Origin: Sulfurimonas sp. UBA6792
GTDB lineage: Bacteria > Campylobacterota > Campylobacteria > Campylobacterales > Sulfurimonadaceae
Length of the DNA: 64,000 bases
Assembly (NCBI GenBank): GCA_002452425.1
Contig: DKFQ01000066.1
Span: 1 to 64,000 of the forward strand
Reading direction: 5' to 3'
Shown: piece by piece, positions 1 to 7,384 of the stretch
Layout: each line of letters begins with the position of its first letter
Position numbering within the stretch: the stretch's first letter is position 1
Notes under the pieces: model-generated
The model's input: only the letters and a program-made list of their open reading frames with translations
The model's database searches: none
What the model was told of the DNA's origin: nothing
Made by a program: the position numbers and the translations under genes

Positions 1-428
1 GAGATATACCTCTCTTTAGTATTACGTCATTTGTTATGTATGAGCTAGATGTTAAAGGTCTTATCACTACCATGAATGGGACAACAGCAACACGCTACAA
101 AGACAGATATACGGTTGAGGGAATAGACTATACAGACAGTTCCAAAGAGTATATCGCAAATATGAAATCTAAAAACGGTATTTACAAAGATGATGTCGTC
201 TATCTGGATGGTGATATCGTTTATAAACGAGAAGATGGCTTGACCTTTGAAACACAAAAGGCAACTTATAACAAAAAGACAACTGTTGCCATAGCAGATG
301 GGGAGTACCTTCTTTATAGAGGGGAAAATAGGGTTGTTGGAAGAGAGTTGCATTATAACAGCTCACAAGAGACCATCAACTCCAAAGATGTAACGGCAAA
401 ATATCAGATAGAAGAGAGAAAGAGATGA
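1..428 (+). CDS. lptC: LptC-like LPS transport protein, 5' end outside window
   Basis: This is the C-terminal part of a small LptC-like protein. LptC is a bitopic inner-membrane protein that passes lipopolysaccharide from LptBFG to LptA. The frame is open from the left edge of the window (Asp codon at 3-5) through the first Met at 36-38, and the residues before that Met read smoothly into the rest, so the Met at 36 is not the true start. The visible part is rich in short alternating hydrophobic strands with Gly and Asn turns, as in the periplasmic beta-jellyroll of LptC. The stop overlaps the lptA start as ATGA at 425-428. Adjacency to lptA is the strongest support, because the sequence itself is divergent. 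Confidence 0.75.
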   Translation, partial: DIPLFSITSFVMYELDVKGLITTMNGTTATRYKDRYTVEGIDYTDSSKEYIANMKSKNGIYKDDVVYLDGDIVYKREDGLTFETQKATYNKKTTVAIADGEYLLYRGENRVVGRELHYNSSQETINSKDVTAKYQIEERKR

Positions 429-940
429 AACAGAAGATTTTTTTAACCATTTTTTTAGCAGCGTCACTGTTTGCGCAAGAGCTTCAAGTCAAAGCAAAGC
501 TCTTTAACGCAGACCAAAAAACAGGAATTTCAGTTTTTGAAGGCAATGTAAATATAATCAAAGGCAGTGATGAACTCAATGCTTCAAAGGTTACAATTCA
601 TACAAACGCAAACCAAGAACCGACAAAATTTACGGCAGAAGGCGATGCTTCATTTAAAATCAAAACCCTAGAAGGCGCTCTTTATACAGGACGGGCGCAA
701 AAAGTCATCTATCTTCCAAAAGAAAAAGAGTACCACTTTTTTCAAAATGTACATCTAAAACAGATTAATGAGAAAAAAGAGATTATCGGTGATGAGGTTA
801 TCCTAAAAACTATTGAGGGCAAAGCATACGCAAAAGGGGCACAACAAGAGCCTGTGATTATGATTTTCAACATGCCTGAAGAGAAAAAAGAGCAAGAGCC
901 AAAAAAAGAGCAAGAAGTAAAGAAAGAGCAAAATGATTGA
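425..940 (+). CDS. lptA: LptA periplasmic LPS bridge protein (OstA domain)
   Basis: LptA is the periplasmic protein whose stacked beta-jellyrolls form the bridge that carries lipopolysaccharide to the outer-membrane LptD/E. At 171 aa it has the usual length. Residues 1-17 form a cleavable signal peptide (MKQK, a hydrophobic run, then LFAQ). The OstA/LptA fold spans about residues 20-150. The C-terminus carries a run of Lys/Glu/Gln repeats (three KKEQ-type units, about residues 152-170) that looks like a charged, probably disordered tail. The start overlaps the lptC-like stop by 4 nt, and the 3' end overlaps engB by 8 nt, so translation is probably coupled. Confidence 0.9.
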   Translation: MKQKIFLTIFLAASLFAQELQVKAKLFNADQKTGISVFEGNVNIIKGSDELNASKVTIHTNANQEPTKFTAEGDASFKIKTLEGALYTGRAQKVIYLPKEKEYHFFQNVHLKQINEKKEIIGDEVILKTIEGKAYAKGAQQEPVIMIFNMPEEKKEQEPKKEQEVKKEQND

Positions 941-1550
941 GATTGTAGATGCAAAGTTTCTTATATCTGCTGCTAACGTAGCCGGTGCGCCGGAGTCGCA
1001 GGAACAAAATGAAGTTGTTTTCATGGCACGTTCCAATGTTGGCAAAAGCTCACTGCTTAATGCACTCACCAACCATAAAGGATTGGCTAAAGTCTCTTCT
1101 ACCCCAGGAAAAACGAGACTTATCAACTATTTCGACGTAACATTTATTGATAGAGAAAATACACAAAAAAGTTTTGCAAAATTTGTAGATTTACCGGGTT
1201 TTGGATATGCAAAAGTTGCCAAATCTCTCAAATACGACTGGGAAAAAAATCTCACAGACTATATAGTCTCAAGAGAGCAGATTAAGATTTTTGTCCATCT
1301 TGTCGATGCGAGACACCCTTTTTTAGAAATTGACAAGTCTGTAAGCGATTTTTTGCTCCAACATGCACAACCTACGCAGCATATTATTCAAATTTTTACT
1401 AAAATTGACAAGTTAAACCAAAAAGAGCAAAATGAACTCAAAAAAGCATTTCCTGATGCGCTTATGGTTTCAAGCTCCAAAAAAAGAGGTTTGGCAAAAA
1501 TTGTAACACTGATACATTCTATCTTAGAGGAGTCTGGTGATGAACATTGA
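933..1550 (+). CDS. engB: Ribosome biogenesis GTPase EngB/YihA
   Basis: EngB is a GTPase needed for assembly of the large ribosomal subunit. Motifs visible are G1 ARSNVGKSS (residues 32-40), G3 DLPGFG (86-91) and G4 TKID (156-159), followed by an SSSKKRG segment that fits G5. The length of 205 aa is normal for the family. It sits inside the LPS/cell-wall operon, starting 8 nt before lptA ends and ending 11 nt into the acetyltransferase gene. That position is conserved in many Campylobacterota (established knowledge, from memory). Confidence 0.95.
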   Translation: MIEIVDAKFLISAANVAGAPESQEQNEVVFMARSNVGKSSLLNALTNHKGLAKVSSTPGKTRLINYFDVTFIDRENTQKSFAKFVDLPGFGYAKVAKSLKYDWEKNLTDYIVSREQIKIFVHLVDARHPFLEIDKSVSDFLLQHAQPTQHIIQIFTKIDKLNQKEQNELKKAFPDALMVSSSKKRGLAKIVTLIHSILEESGDEH

Positions 1551-2001
1551 ATTAACAAGAGCAAGGTTATCCGATATTGCAGAGATGCAAAAAATGGTTA
1601 TTCCCGAAGTTGAAGCCGGAGTTATTTTGGCAAGAAGCTCTGATGAGATAGCAACCAATATCAGATCCTATATACTTGCAAAAGAGAGTGGAGAGATAGT
1701 CGGTTTTTGCGCACTCCATATCCATACTCCCTCTCTTGCTGAGATTCGTTCTTTGGTTGTCAAAGAGGATAAAAGAGGCAAAGGGATAGGGCAGCAGCTT
1801 GTAACACAGGCGATAGAAGATGCCGAGGCTTTAGGCTTGAAAAAAGTGTTAAGCCTTACCTATAAACAAGCTTTTTTTGAAAAACTTGGATTTGTAGAAA
1901 TTCCAAAAGAGTCACTGCCGGAGCACAAAATTTGGGCAGATTGTATCAAATGTAAACATTTTCCCGTATGCAACGAAGTCTCTCTTATCAAAACCCTCTA
2001 A
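1540..2001 (+). CDS. GNAT acetyltransferase, short N-acetylglutamate-synthase-like
   Basis: This is a single GNAT domain of 153 aa. The acetyl-CoA loop is visible as VKEDKRGKGIGQQLV (about residues 84-98), with the preceding strand AEIRSLVV. The C-terminus has a Cys-rich tail, DCIKCKHFPVCNE, seen in short stand-alone N-acetylglutamate synthases of delta/epsilon bacteria and Firmicutes, which would make it the first step of arginine synthesis. I infer this and did not test it. I chose ATG 1540 over GTG 1537 because the AGGAG at about 1527-1531 is then at normal distance. It overlaps engB by 11 nt and the next gene by 34 nt. Confidence 0.75.
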   Translation: MNIELTRARLSDIAEMQKMVIPEVEAGVILARSSDEIATNIRSYILAKESGEIVGFCALHIHTPSLAEIRSLVVKEDKRGKGIGQQLVTQAIEDAEALGLKKVLSLTYKQAFFEKLGFVEIPKESLPEHKIWADCIKCKHFPVCNEVSLIKTL

Positions 2002-2420
2002 CACCCTACTTTTATGGTGTTTTATTCCTTCTTTATACGGCGTTAAGCGGCATCTATCTTTTCTTGCCGCCACTGCTGGCAATACTCTATTTTTATTTTT
2101 CAAAAGCACTTAAAAAAGAGGATTCCGGAGTTCTTTTTTTAGTTATTTTTTGCCTTTTACTTTTTGAAGCTTCCAATGGGTATGTGCTCTTTAGCACGAT
2201 TATCTACTTTTTTTTGCTTCACAAATATATTGTGCCAAAAATCATGCAAAATTTCAGTTGTGCCACATGCATACGATTTGTTGTCGTTCTTTTGGCATAT
2301 TTTGGTTTTTTCCTTTTTTACTCTCTTTTAGCAAGCATATTTATGTTTCCGGCACCAAACATAAGTTACTATGTGATTTACTACATTGCCATTGAATTTT
2401 TGATTATGAGCGTCTTATGA
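1968..2420 (+). CDS. Small polytopic membrane protein, MreD-like by position
   Basis: This 150-residue protein is almost entirely hydrophobic, with about four or five membrane spans (roughly residues 15-32, 45-62, 65-85, 100-122, 128-148). I cannot recognise a family from motifs. Its position directly before mrdA (PBP2) is where the rod-shape protein MreD is often found, and size and hydropathy fit MreD. The ATG overlaps the acetyltransferase stop by 34 nt, and the stop overlaps mrdA by 4 nt (ATGA). The assignment is inference from context only. Confidence 0.55.
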   Translation: MQRSLSYQNPLTPYFYGVLFLLYTALSGIYLFLPPLLAILYFYFSKALKKEDSGVLFLVIFCLLLFEASNGYVLFSTIIYFFLLHKYIVPKIMQNFSCATCIRFVVVLLAYFGFFLFYSLLASIFMFPAPNISYYVIYYIAIEFLIMSVL

Positions 2421-4219
2421 AAATCAAATTTATACTTTTTATGTTTGCTCTTACGTGGCTGACACTGCTTGTGAGGGTCTTTTTGCTCTCTGTGGAGTCA
2501 AACAGCTACTATGAGAAACTCTCCTATAACAACACTATCAAAATCGAGCAGATTGCACCTGTAAGAGGGGAGATTGTTGATATCAACAACCGACCACTTG
2601 CCATCAATGAGCTTGGTTTTAAGATACAACTCGCCCCACACCTGACACTCAAAAAAAATAGTGATATTTTTGAATCAGAGTTAGCTACGCTTCTCTCCCT
2701 ACTGCCTCATTTGGATAAAGAGAAGATTATCAAAGAGTATAAAAAAAGTGACTCCTACTACAACCACAACTTTATTGATATTGTTGAATTTGTCTCTTAT
2801 GAGCAGATTATGCCCGTTTACTCTATCTTGAGTTTAAGAGAAAATATCAACGTTGTCTCTTCCCCAAAAAGGTACTATCCTCACAATGAAGCCGCTGCTC
2901 ACGTTGTTGGCTATGTGGGGCGTGCAAATAAGGATGATGTCCAAGATGATCCATTGGTTGAGCTTATAGGTTATAGCGGAAAGTCCGGCATAGAGCGATA
3001 CTATAACGAATATCTCCAAGGCTTAGCTGGAAAAAGAGAGATAAAAGTAAATGCAAACAACCAAGAGGTAGAAGAGCTCTCAAGCCAAATGCCAGTGGAG
3101 GATAGAAAACTCACACTAAACATCGATATAGAACTTCAAAAATACATCGCAACACTTTTTGAAAACAAGGCGGGAGCGGTTGTTGTTATGGAGGTTAATG
3201 GTGCTGTTCTCTCAGCAAGCAGTTTTCCAGAGTATGATTTAAACACCTTTGTAACAGGGATAAGCAGTGAGATTTGGGAGAAACTCTCAAATAGTCTGGA
3301 CAAACCTTTTACAAATAAGCTTATTCATGGGCTTTACCCTCCTGGTTCTGTTATCAAAACAGGTTTGGGTCTGCTTTATATTACCTCCCCAGAAGTTGGT
3401 CAAAATTTTAGTGTCCATTGTACGGCTTCTTTACCAGTTGGCTCTAGGGTGTTTCGATGTTGGAAGAGAGATGGGCATGGAAGTACGGATATAAAAAAAG
3501 CGATTCGAGAGAGTTGTGATGACTACTTTTACAAAGGAAGTCTCAAGCTTGGTATAGACAAAATGAGTGATGGGCTTATGCGTTATGGACTTGGAAAAAA
3601 GACAGGAGTTGATTTGCCAAATGAGTTTGTAGGCACGGTGCCCTCACGTGAGTGGAAAAAGAAAAAATATAACAAATCTTGGTATATTGGAGAGACTATC
3701 AACACATCCATAGGGCAGGGGGATTTTTTAACAACACCCATGCAAGTTGCCCAATTTACAGCACTTATGGCAACAGGAAAACTTCCACGCCCTTATTTTG
3801 CAAGTATGCTAGGAGATAAGCTTGTCGAACCTCAACTTCAAGAGGTGCTTGATGAGGGCGAGTTAAAAAGGCTACCAACTATCCAAAGAGCAATGTATGA
3901 AGTGTGTAATGTAGCAGGTGGAACAGGCACAAATTACCTCAAAACAAAAGTGAAAATTGCAGGAAAAACTGGAACAGCACAAGTTGTAGGTATTTTACAA
4001 AATATCAAACAAAGAGAACTAGAACATGAAATGGAGTACTACACACGTTCACATGCTTGGTTTGCGACGTACGGACCTTATGAAAATCCTCAGTATGCCG
4101 TTGTGGTTATGGTAGAGCATGGTGGGCATGGTGGCGCAGCTACTGGTGCTATTGTTTCAAAGATTTATGACAAACTCTTGGAACTTGGATATATAAAAAC
4201 AGAGGAGATAGAGAGGTAA
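2417..4219 (+). CDS. mrdA: Penicillin-binding protein 2, elongasome transpeptidase
   Basis: PBP2 is the monofunctional D,D-transpeptidase that cross-links peptidoglycan during lateral wall growth together with RodA and MreBCD. Residues 1-25 form a membrane anchor. The dimerisation domain includes the APVRGEIVD motif near residue 46. The catalytic serine sits in PGSVIK (Ser311, SxxK), followed by the SCD triad in RESCDDYFY and KTG at residues 517-519. The length of 600 aa is typical. The gene ends the operon and converges on ybeY with only 2 bp between stops, and no separate terminator fits there. Confidence 0.95.
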   Translation: MKIKFILFMFALTWLTLLVRVFLLSVESNSYYEKLSYNNTIKIEQIAPVRGEIVDINNRPLAINELGFKIQLAPHLTLKKNSDIFESELATLLSLLPHLDKEKIIKEYKKSDSYYNHNFIDIVEFVSYEQIMPVYSILSLRENINVVSSPKRYYPHNEAAAHVVGYVGRANKDDVQDDPLVELIGYSGKSGIERYYNEYLQGLAGKREIKVNANNQEVEELSSQMPVEDRKLTLNIDIELQKYIATLFENKAGAVVVMEVNGAVLSASSFPEYDLNTFVTGISSEIWEKLSNSLDKPFTNKLIHGLYPPGSVIKTGLGLLYITSPEVGQNFSVHCTASLPVGSRVFRCWKRDGHGSTDIKKAIRESCDDYFYKGSLKLGIDKMSDGLMRYGLGKKTGVDLPNEFVGTVPSREWKKKKYNKSWYIGETINTSIGQGDFLTTPMQVAQFTALMATGKLPRPYFASMLGDKLVEPQLQEVLDEGELKRLPTIQRAMYEVCNVAGGTGTNYLKTKVKIAGKTGTAQVVGILQNIKQRELEHEMEYYTRSHAWFATYGPYENPQYAVVVMVEHGGHGGAATGAIVSKIYDKLLELGYIKTEEIER

Positions 4220-4221
4220 CT

Positions 4222-4641
4222 TTATCCTTCGTTTCTAACAATGAGACTCTCTGGCAAGTTAAACTTTTGAATCAACCTTGCCTCCTCTTGTCTCATCTCT
4301 CCCTCGTCAACTTCGTGGTCATACCCTAACAGATGCAAAAGCCCATGGATAAAAAGAAGTGCAAATTCATCATCATTTGTATGTCCAAACTCTATGGCTT
4401 TTTGCTCAATATACTCTCTGCAAATAACTATGCTTCCAAGAGGAATCATAGGCATAGCTTCATAAGGAAAGCTCAAAACATCAGTAGCTTTGTCAATTCC
4501 GCGATGCTCCTTGTTAATCTCTCGCATCTCATGAGCATCCGTAATGATAAGCTCAATCTCTTTTTTTGTCAATGAATCAGCAATAGCACTAATAATCTCT
4601 ATATCTAATTGCAATGCAGTTCTATTGTCAAATTCAATCAT
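4222..4641 (-). CDS. ybeY: Endoribonuclease YbeY, 16S rRNA maturation
   Basis: YbeY is a zinc-dependent endoribonuclease involved in 16S rRNA 3' end maturation and ribosome quality control. The signature HGLLHLLGYDH lies at residues 99-109, giving the three zinc-binding histidines His99, His103 and His109. The length of 139 aa is normal. The start lies 2 nt after the stop of the 59-codon gene upstream on the same strand, so the two form one transcript. The 3' end converges on mrdA. Confidence 0.95.
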   Translation of the reverse strand: MIEFDNRTALQLDIEIISAIADSLTKKEIELIITDAHEMREINKEHRGIDKATDVLSFPYEAMPMIPLGSIVICREYIEQKAIEFGHTNDDEFALLFIHGLLHLLGYDHEVDEGEMRQEEARLIQKFNLPESLIVRNEG

Positions 4642-4643
4642 TC

Positions 4644-4823
4644 TTACCCTGCAATATTGAGATTGACGCCAACCCCAGTTTTTTGTGCTGCGACTTTTTG
4701 TGACTCTTCGCTCAGAGACTCTAAAATTTTTAAAGCCTGTCGCTCTTGTGTATCCATACTCTTTTTAATCGCCTCAACACCTGATGAGGACTGTGTGTTT
4801 GTATTTGAAGATGAAATTTCCAT
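4644..4823 (-). CDS. 59-aa YjfB-like putative motility protein
   Basis: This small gene is easily missed. The reading frame has ATG at 4823, TAA at 4644 and a strong ribosome binding site (AAGGAGAG, 5 nt before ATG). The product begins MEISSSNTNT, has an amphipathic helix with a conserved-looking DTQERQALKILESL core (about residues 24-37), and ends in GVGVNLNIAG. That layout (short Ser-rich start, Q-rich helix, terminal G.x.N.x.hydrophobic motif) resembles the YjfB putative-motility family. It lies 2 nt upstream of ybeY and has its own TATAAT box. Family assignment is moderate, coding status is good. Confidence 0.72.
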   Translation of the reverse strand: MEISSSNTNTQSSSGVEAIKKSMDTQERQALKILESLSEESQKVAAQKTGVGVNLNIAG

Positions 4824-4850
4824 AATCTCTCCTTATTTGGATATTGAAGC

Positions 4851-4856
4851 ATTATA
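4851..4856 (-). promoter_or_regulatory. -10 box for the yjfB-like/ybeY unit
   Basis: A perfect TATAAT on the minus strand lies 27 nt before the start codon of the 59-codon gene, in the 82-bp divergent region shared with queC. I see no clear -35 element, which is usual for sigma-70 promoters in Campylobacterota. Confidence 0.6.
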
Positions 4857-4869
4857 TAGCGCATCCCTT

Positions 4870-4899
4870 TTGAGGAAGATTAAAATAATATGTTAGAAT
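4870..4899 (+). promoter_or_regulatory. Candidate queC promoter very close to the start codon
   Basis: TTGAGG (4870-4875) and TAGAAT (4894-4899) are 18 bp apart. A transcript from here would begin at or within a base or two of the queC ATG at 4906, and no Shine-Dalgarno sequence is present before that ATG. This hints at a leaderless mRNA. Confidence 0.4.
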
Positions 4900-4905
4900 T
4901 ACTTT

Positions 4906-5580
4906 ATGAATTTGGAAAATAAAAAAGCAATATGTATTATGAGCGGTGGCATGGACTCAACACTTGGTGCCTACATGGTAAAAAAAATGGGATATGAGGT
5001 TATAGCTCTGCACTTCAACTACGGACAGAGAACGCAACAAAAAGAACTTTTGTGTTTTGAGAAGATTTGCGACGACCTTGGTGTTTTAAAGCGTTATGTT
5101 TTGGATTTGGATTTTTTTGAGCAAATAGGAGCTTCGGCACTCATAGACAAGAGCATAGAAGTACCTACCAAAGGTGTGGAAGAGGGTGTGCCCGTAACCT
5201 ATGTCCCTTTTAGAAACGGCATTTTTTTAAGTATCTCCGGAGCTTTGGCGGAAAAAGAGGGGGCGAAGATTATCTCCATAGGTGTGGTGGAAGAAGACAG
5301 TAGCGGTTATCCTGATTGTCGGGAGTCTTTTATCAACAGCATTGAGCAGAGTATCAACCTCGGCACAAAAGAGGAGACAAAGATTCAAATCTATATGCCC
5401 CTTGTTCACCTCAAAAAATCACAAATCGTACAACATGCGTTAGAACTTCAAGTTCCGCTTGAGCATACTTGGAGTTGTTACAAGGATGAAGAGAGGGCAT
5501 GCGGCGTTTGTGACAGTTGCCGTCTGCGTCTAAACGGTTTCAAGCTTGCCGGAGTAAAAGACCCTCTTGAGTATCAGTAA
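4906..5580 (+). CDS. queC: 7-cyano-7-deazaguanine synthase QueC
   Basis: QueC converts 7-carboxy-7-deazaguanine to preQ0 with ATP and ammonia, in the queuosine tRNA-modification pathway. The PP-loop SGGMDST is at residues 13-19. The C-terminal zinc site is built from Cys191, Cys199, Cys202 and Cys205 (SCYKDEERACGVCDSC). The length of 224 aa is normal. The ATG has no visible ribosome binding site. The last 14 nt overlap the next gene. Confidence 0.95.
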   Translation: MNLENKKAICIMSGGMDSTLGAYMVKKMGYEVIALHFNYGQRTQQKELLCFEKICDDLGVLKRYVLDLDFFEQIGASALIDKSIEVPTKGVEEGVPVTYVPFRNGIFLSISGALAEKEGAKIISIGVVEEDSSGYPDCRESFINSIEQSINLGTKEETKIQIYMPLVHLKKSQIVQHALELQVPLEHTWSCYKDEERACGVCDSCRLRLNGFKLAGVKDPLEYQ

Positions 5581-6238
5581 AATCATATTTCGTGATTTGC
5601 AAATCTTGCATCTGCGAAAGCCGGAGCTTAAAAACAGCTATATAAGTGTTAAAAAAAACGGTGAAATAGTTCTTAAAACACCAAAAGTTTCTGATGATTT
5701 TATACAAAGGCTTCTTTTGCAAAGAGAGTCTTGGATAAGAAATCAACTTCAAAAAGTATCTTCTTTGCAAACACTTAGTGTAGTTTTAGAGGATGAGATT
5801 TTGCTTTTTGGAGAAGTTTTTAGTATAGATATCGATGAAGCAAAAGAGTTAAGAGAGTCTTTGCAAAAAGTAAAAATCTCAAACAAAGAGAGCGTCATTC
5901 GATGTTATGAGAGATTTTATAAAAATTACGCACTCTTCTACATCACGCAAAGAGCAGCACATTTTGCAGAGGTGATGCAACTTAACTACAGTGAGTTGAA
6001 ATTTAAAAAGATGCGTAGCAGATGGGGAAGTTGCAGTTCCAAAGGTGTTATTACATTCAATACGGAACTGATAAAACTAGATAAAAAACTTATAGATTTT
6101 ATCGTTGTGCATGAACTCGCACATCTCAAACATATGAATCACTCAAAAGAGTTTCACGCGCTTGTCCACGGCTACATCCATGATGCAAAAACATTAAATC
6201 AAAAACTAAAGAAACTCCACACCTACTTGTTTATCTGA
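5567..6238 (+). CDS. YgjP/DUF45-type zinc metallopeptidase
   Basis: This is a protein of the YgjP-like (DUF45, M48-related) metallopeptidase family. The hallmark RSRWGSCSSKG lies near residues 147-157. The zinc motif HELAHLKHMNHSKEFH (HExxH plus a downstream His) follows near residues 183-198. The only reasonable start is TTG at 5567, which overlaps queC by 14 nt with a GGAG 12 nt upstream, so coupling with queC is likely. The substrate is unknown. The gene converges on the binding-protein gene with its stop directly abutting that gene's stop at 6239. Confidence 0.85.
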   Translation: MSISKIIFRDLQILHLRKPELKNSYISVKKNGEIVLKTPKVSDDFIQRLLLQRESWIRNQLQKVSSLQTLSVVLEDEILLFGEVFSIDIDEAKELRESLQKVKISNKESVIRCYERFYKNYALFYITQRAAHFAEVMQLNYSELKFKKMRSRWGSCSSKGVITFNTELIKLDKKLIDFIVVHELAHLKHMNHSKEFHALVHGYIHDAKTLNQKLKKLHTYLFI

Positions 6239-7372
6239 TTATCTTGCATTTAAAAAATATCTCAAACTTGCATCGCTCCACTCTTTTGAGAGTGCAAGAT
6301 GGTTTTGTATGGATTTATAGACAAGTTCAAAGTCGCTGTTTTGTTGGCTAAAATCTTTAAGTACCTCTTGAAGTGCTTTTTTCCCAGCCTCTACAACATC
6401 TTGCGGAAACTGCCGAATCTCGATATTTAGCTCTTTGAGTTTTTTAAGCGCATGAATATTTTCATAGTGAAACTCATAGGTCATGTTGGAGTTCATCTCG
6501 TTTGCGGCTACTTCTATCATGCCTTGATGCTCGCTAGAGAGCTTGTTCCAAAACTGTTTGTTAAATGTAACTTCAAGGATAGACCCAGGTTCATGCCACC
6601 CTGAGTAGTAAAAAGGCGCAACTTTATGAAATCCCATCTTAATATCAAGCGCAGGACCGACCCACTCTGTCGCATCTATAACGCCGCGCTCTAGCGAGGT
6701 ATAAATCTCTCCGGCAGGAAGCAGTACAGAGTTTACTCCCATCTTTGAGAAGACCTCTCCGCCAAGCCCTGGGATGCGCATCTTAAGCCCGTTCATGTCG
6801 TAGAGTGATTTTATCTCTTTTCTAAACCACCCACCCATTTGGATATTGGTGTTACCGCCCATAAAAGGGTGAAGGTTATATTTTTCATATTGCGCTCTCC
6901 AAAGTTCAAGTCCGCCGCCAAAGAGCATCCATGAGTTTATCTCTTCCGCACTAAAACCAAAAGGGATACCGCTGTAGAGTGAAAATGCGCTGTTTTTTCC
7001 TTTCCAGTAGTAAGGTCCTGAGTGAAACGCATCTATTTGACCGCTAGAACATGCATCAAAAACCGCCAAATCAGGTACAAGTGTGTTTTTTGGATAGATT
7101 TTTATCTCCAAAGAGCCGCCGCTTATATCTTTGAGTCTCTGTGCGAACTTCTCTACCCCCGTACCCATGATAGGAAAGCTCCCCGGCCAGCTTGTTGCGA
7201 GTTTTACAACGCTCTTTTTATTTTTGTTGATATTTATATGTTTTTCGCCGCTCTCTTTTGGTTCTGGATGCTTTGAGTAATCAATCGCTTTTCTGTTACT
7301 CTCATTACATCCGCCAAGAGCTAAAGCCGCAGACGAGGTTGTTGTTGCTACTAAAAAGTCTCTTCTGTTCAT
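6239..7372 (-). CDS. TRAP-transporter DctP-type binding protein, Tat lipoprotein
   Basis: This is a periplasmic solute-binding protein of the DctP/TakP family, which delivers carboxylates (often keto or dicarboxylic acids) to a TRAP transporter. Its N-terminus has both a twin-arginine motif (NRRDFLV, residues 2-8) and a lipobox (LALGGC, Cys22), so it should be Tat-exported and lipid-anchored. Visible family features include ATSWPGSFP near residue 58, MNGLKMRIPGLGGEVF, and GVIDATEWVGP, which carries the usual substrate-side region. No DctQ or DctM membrane subunit lies next to it. The ribosome binding site AGGAT is 12 nt after the upstream gene. Confidence 0.85.
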   Translation of the reverse strand: MNRRDFLVATTTSSAALALGGCNESNRKAIDYSKHPEPKESGEKHININKNKKSVVKLATSWPGSFPIMGTGVEKFAQRLKDISGGSLEIKIYPKNTLVPDLAVFDACSSGQIDAFHSGPYYWKGKNSAFSLYSGIPFGFSAEEINSWMLFGGGLELWRAQYEKYNLHPFMGGNTNIQMGGWFRKEIKSLYDMNGLKMRIPGLGGEVFSKMGVNSVLLPAGEIYTSLERGVIDATEWVGPALDIKMGFHKVAPFYYSGWHEPGSILEVTFNKQFWNKLSSEHQGMIEVAANEMNSNMTYEFHYENIHALKKLKELNIEIRQFPQDVVEAGKKALQEVLKDFSQQNSDFELVYKSIQNHLALSKEWSDASLRYFLNAR

Positions 7373-7384
7373 CTTTTTACCATC

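Noticed and set aside
36..428. LptC-like gene starting at the ATG at 36
   Set aside because: The frame is open to the left edge and reads naturally through this Met, so the gene is cut by the window.
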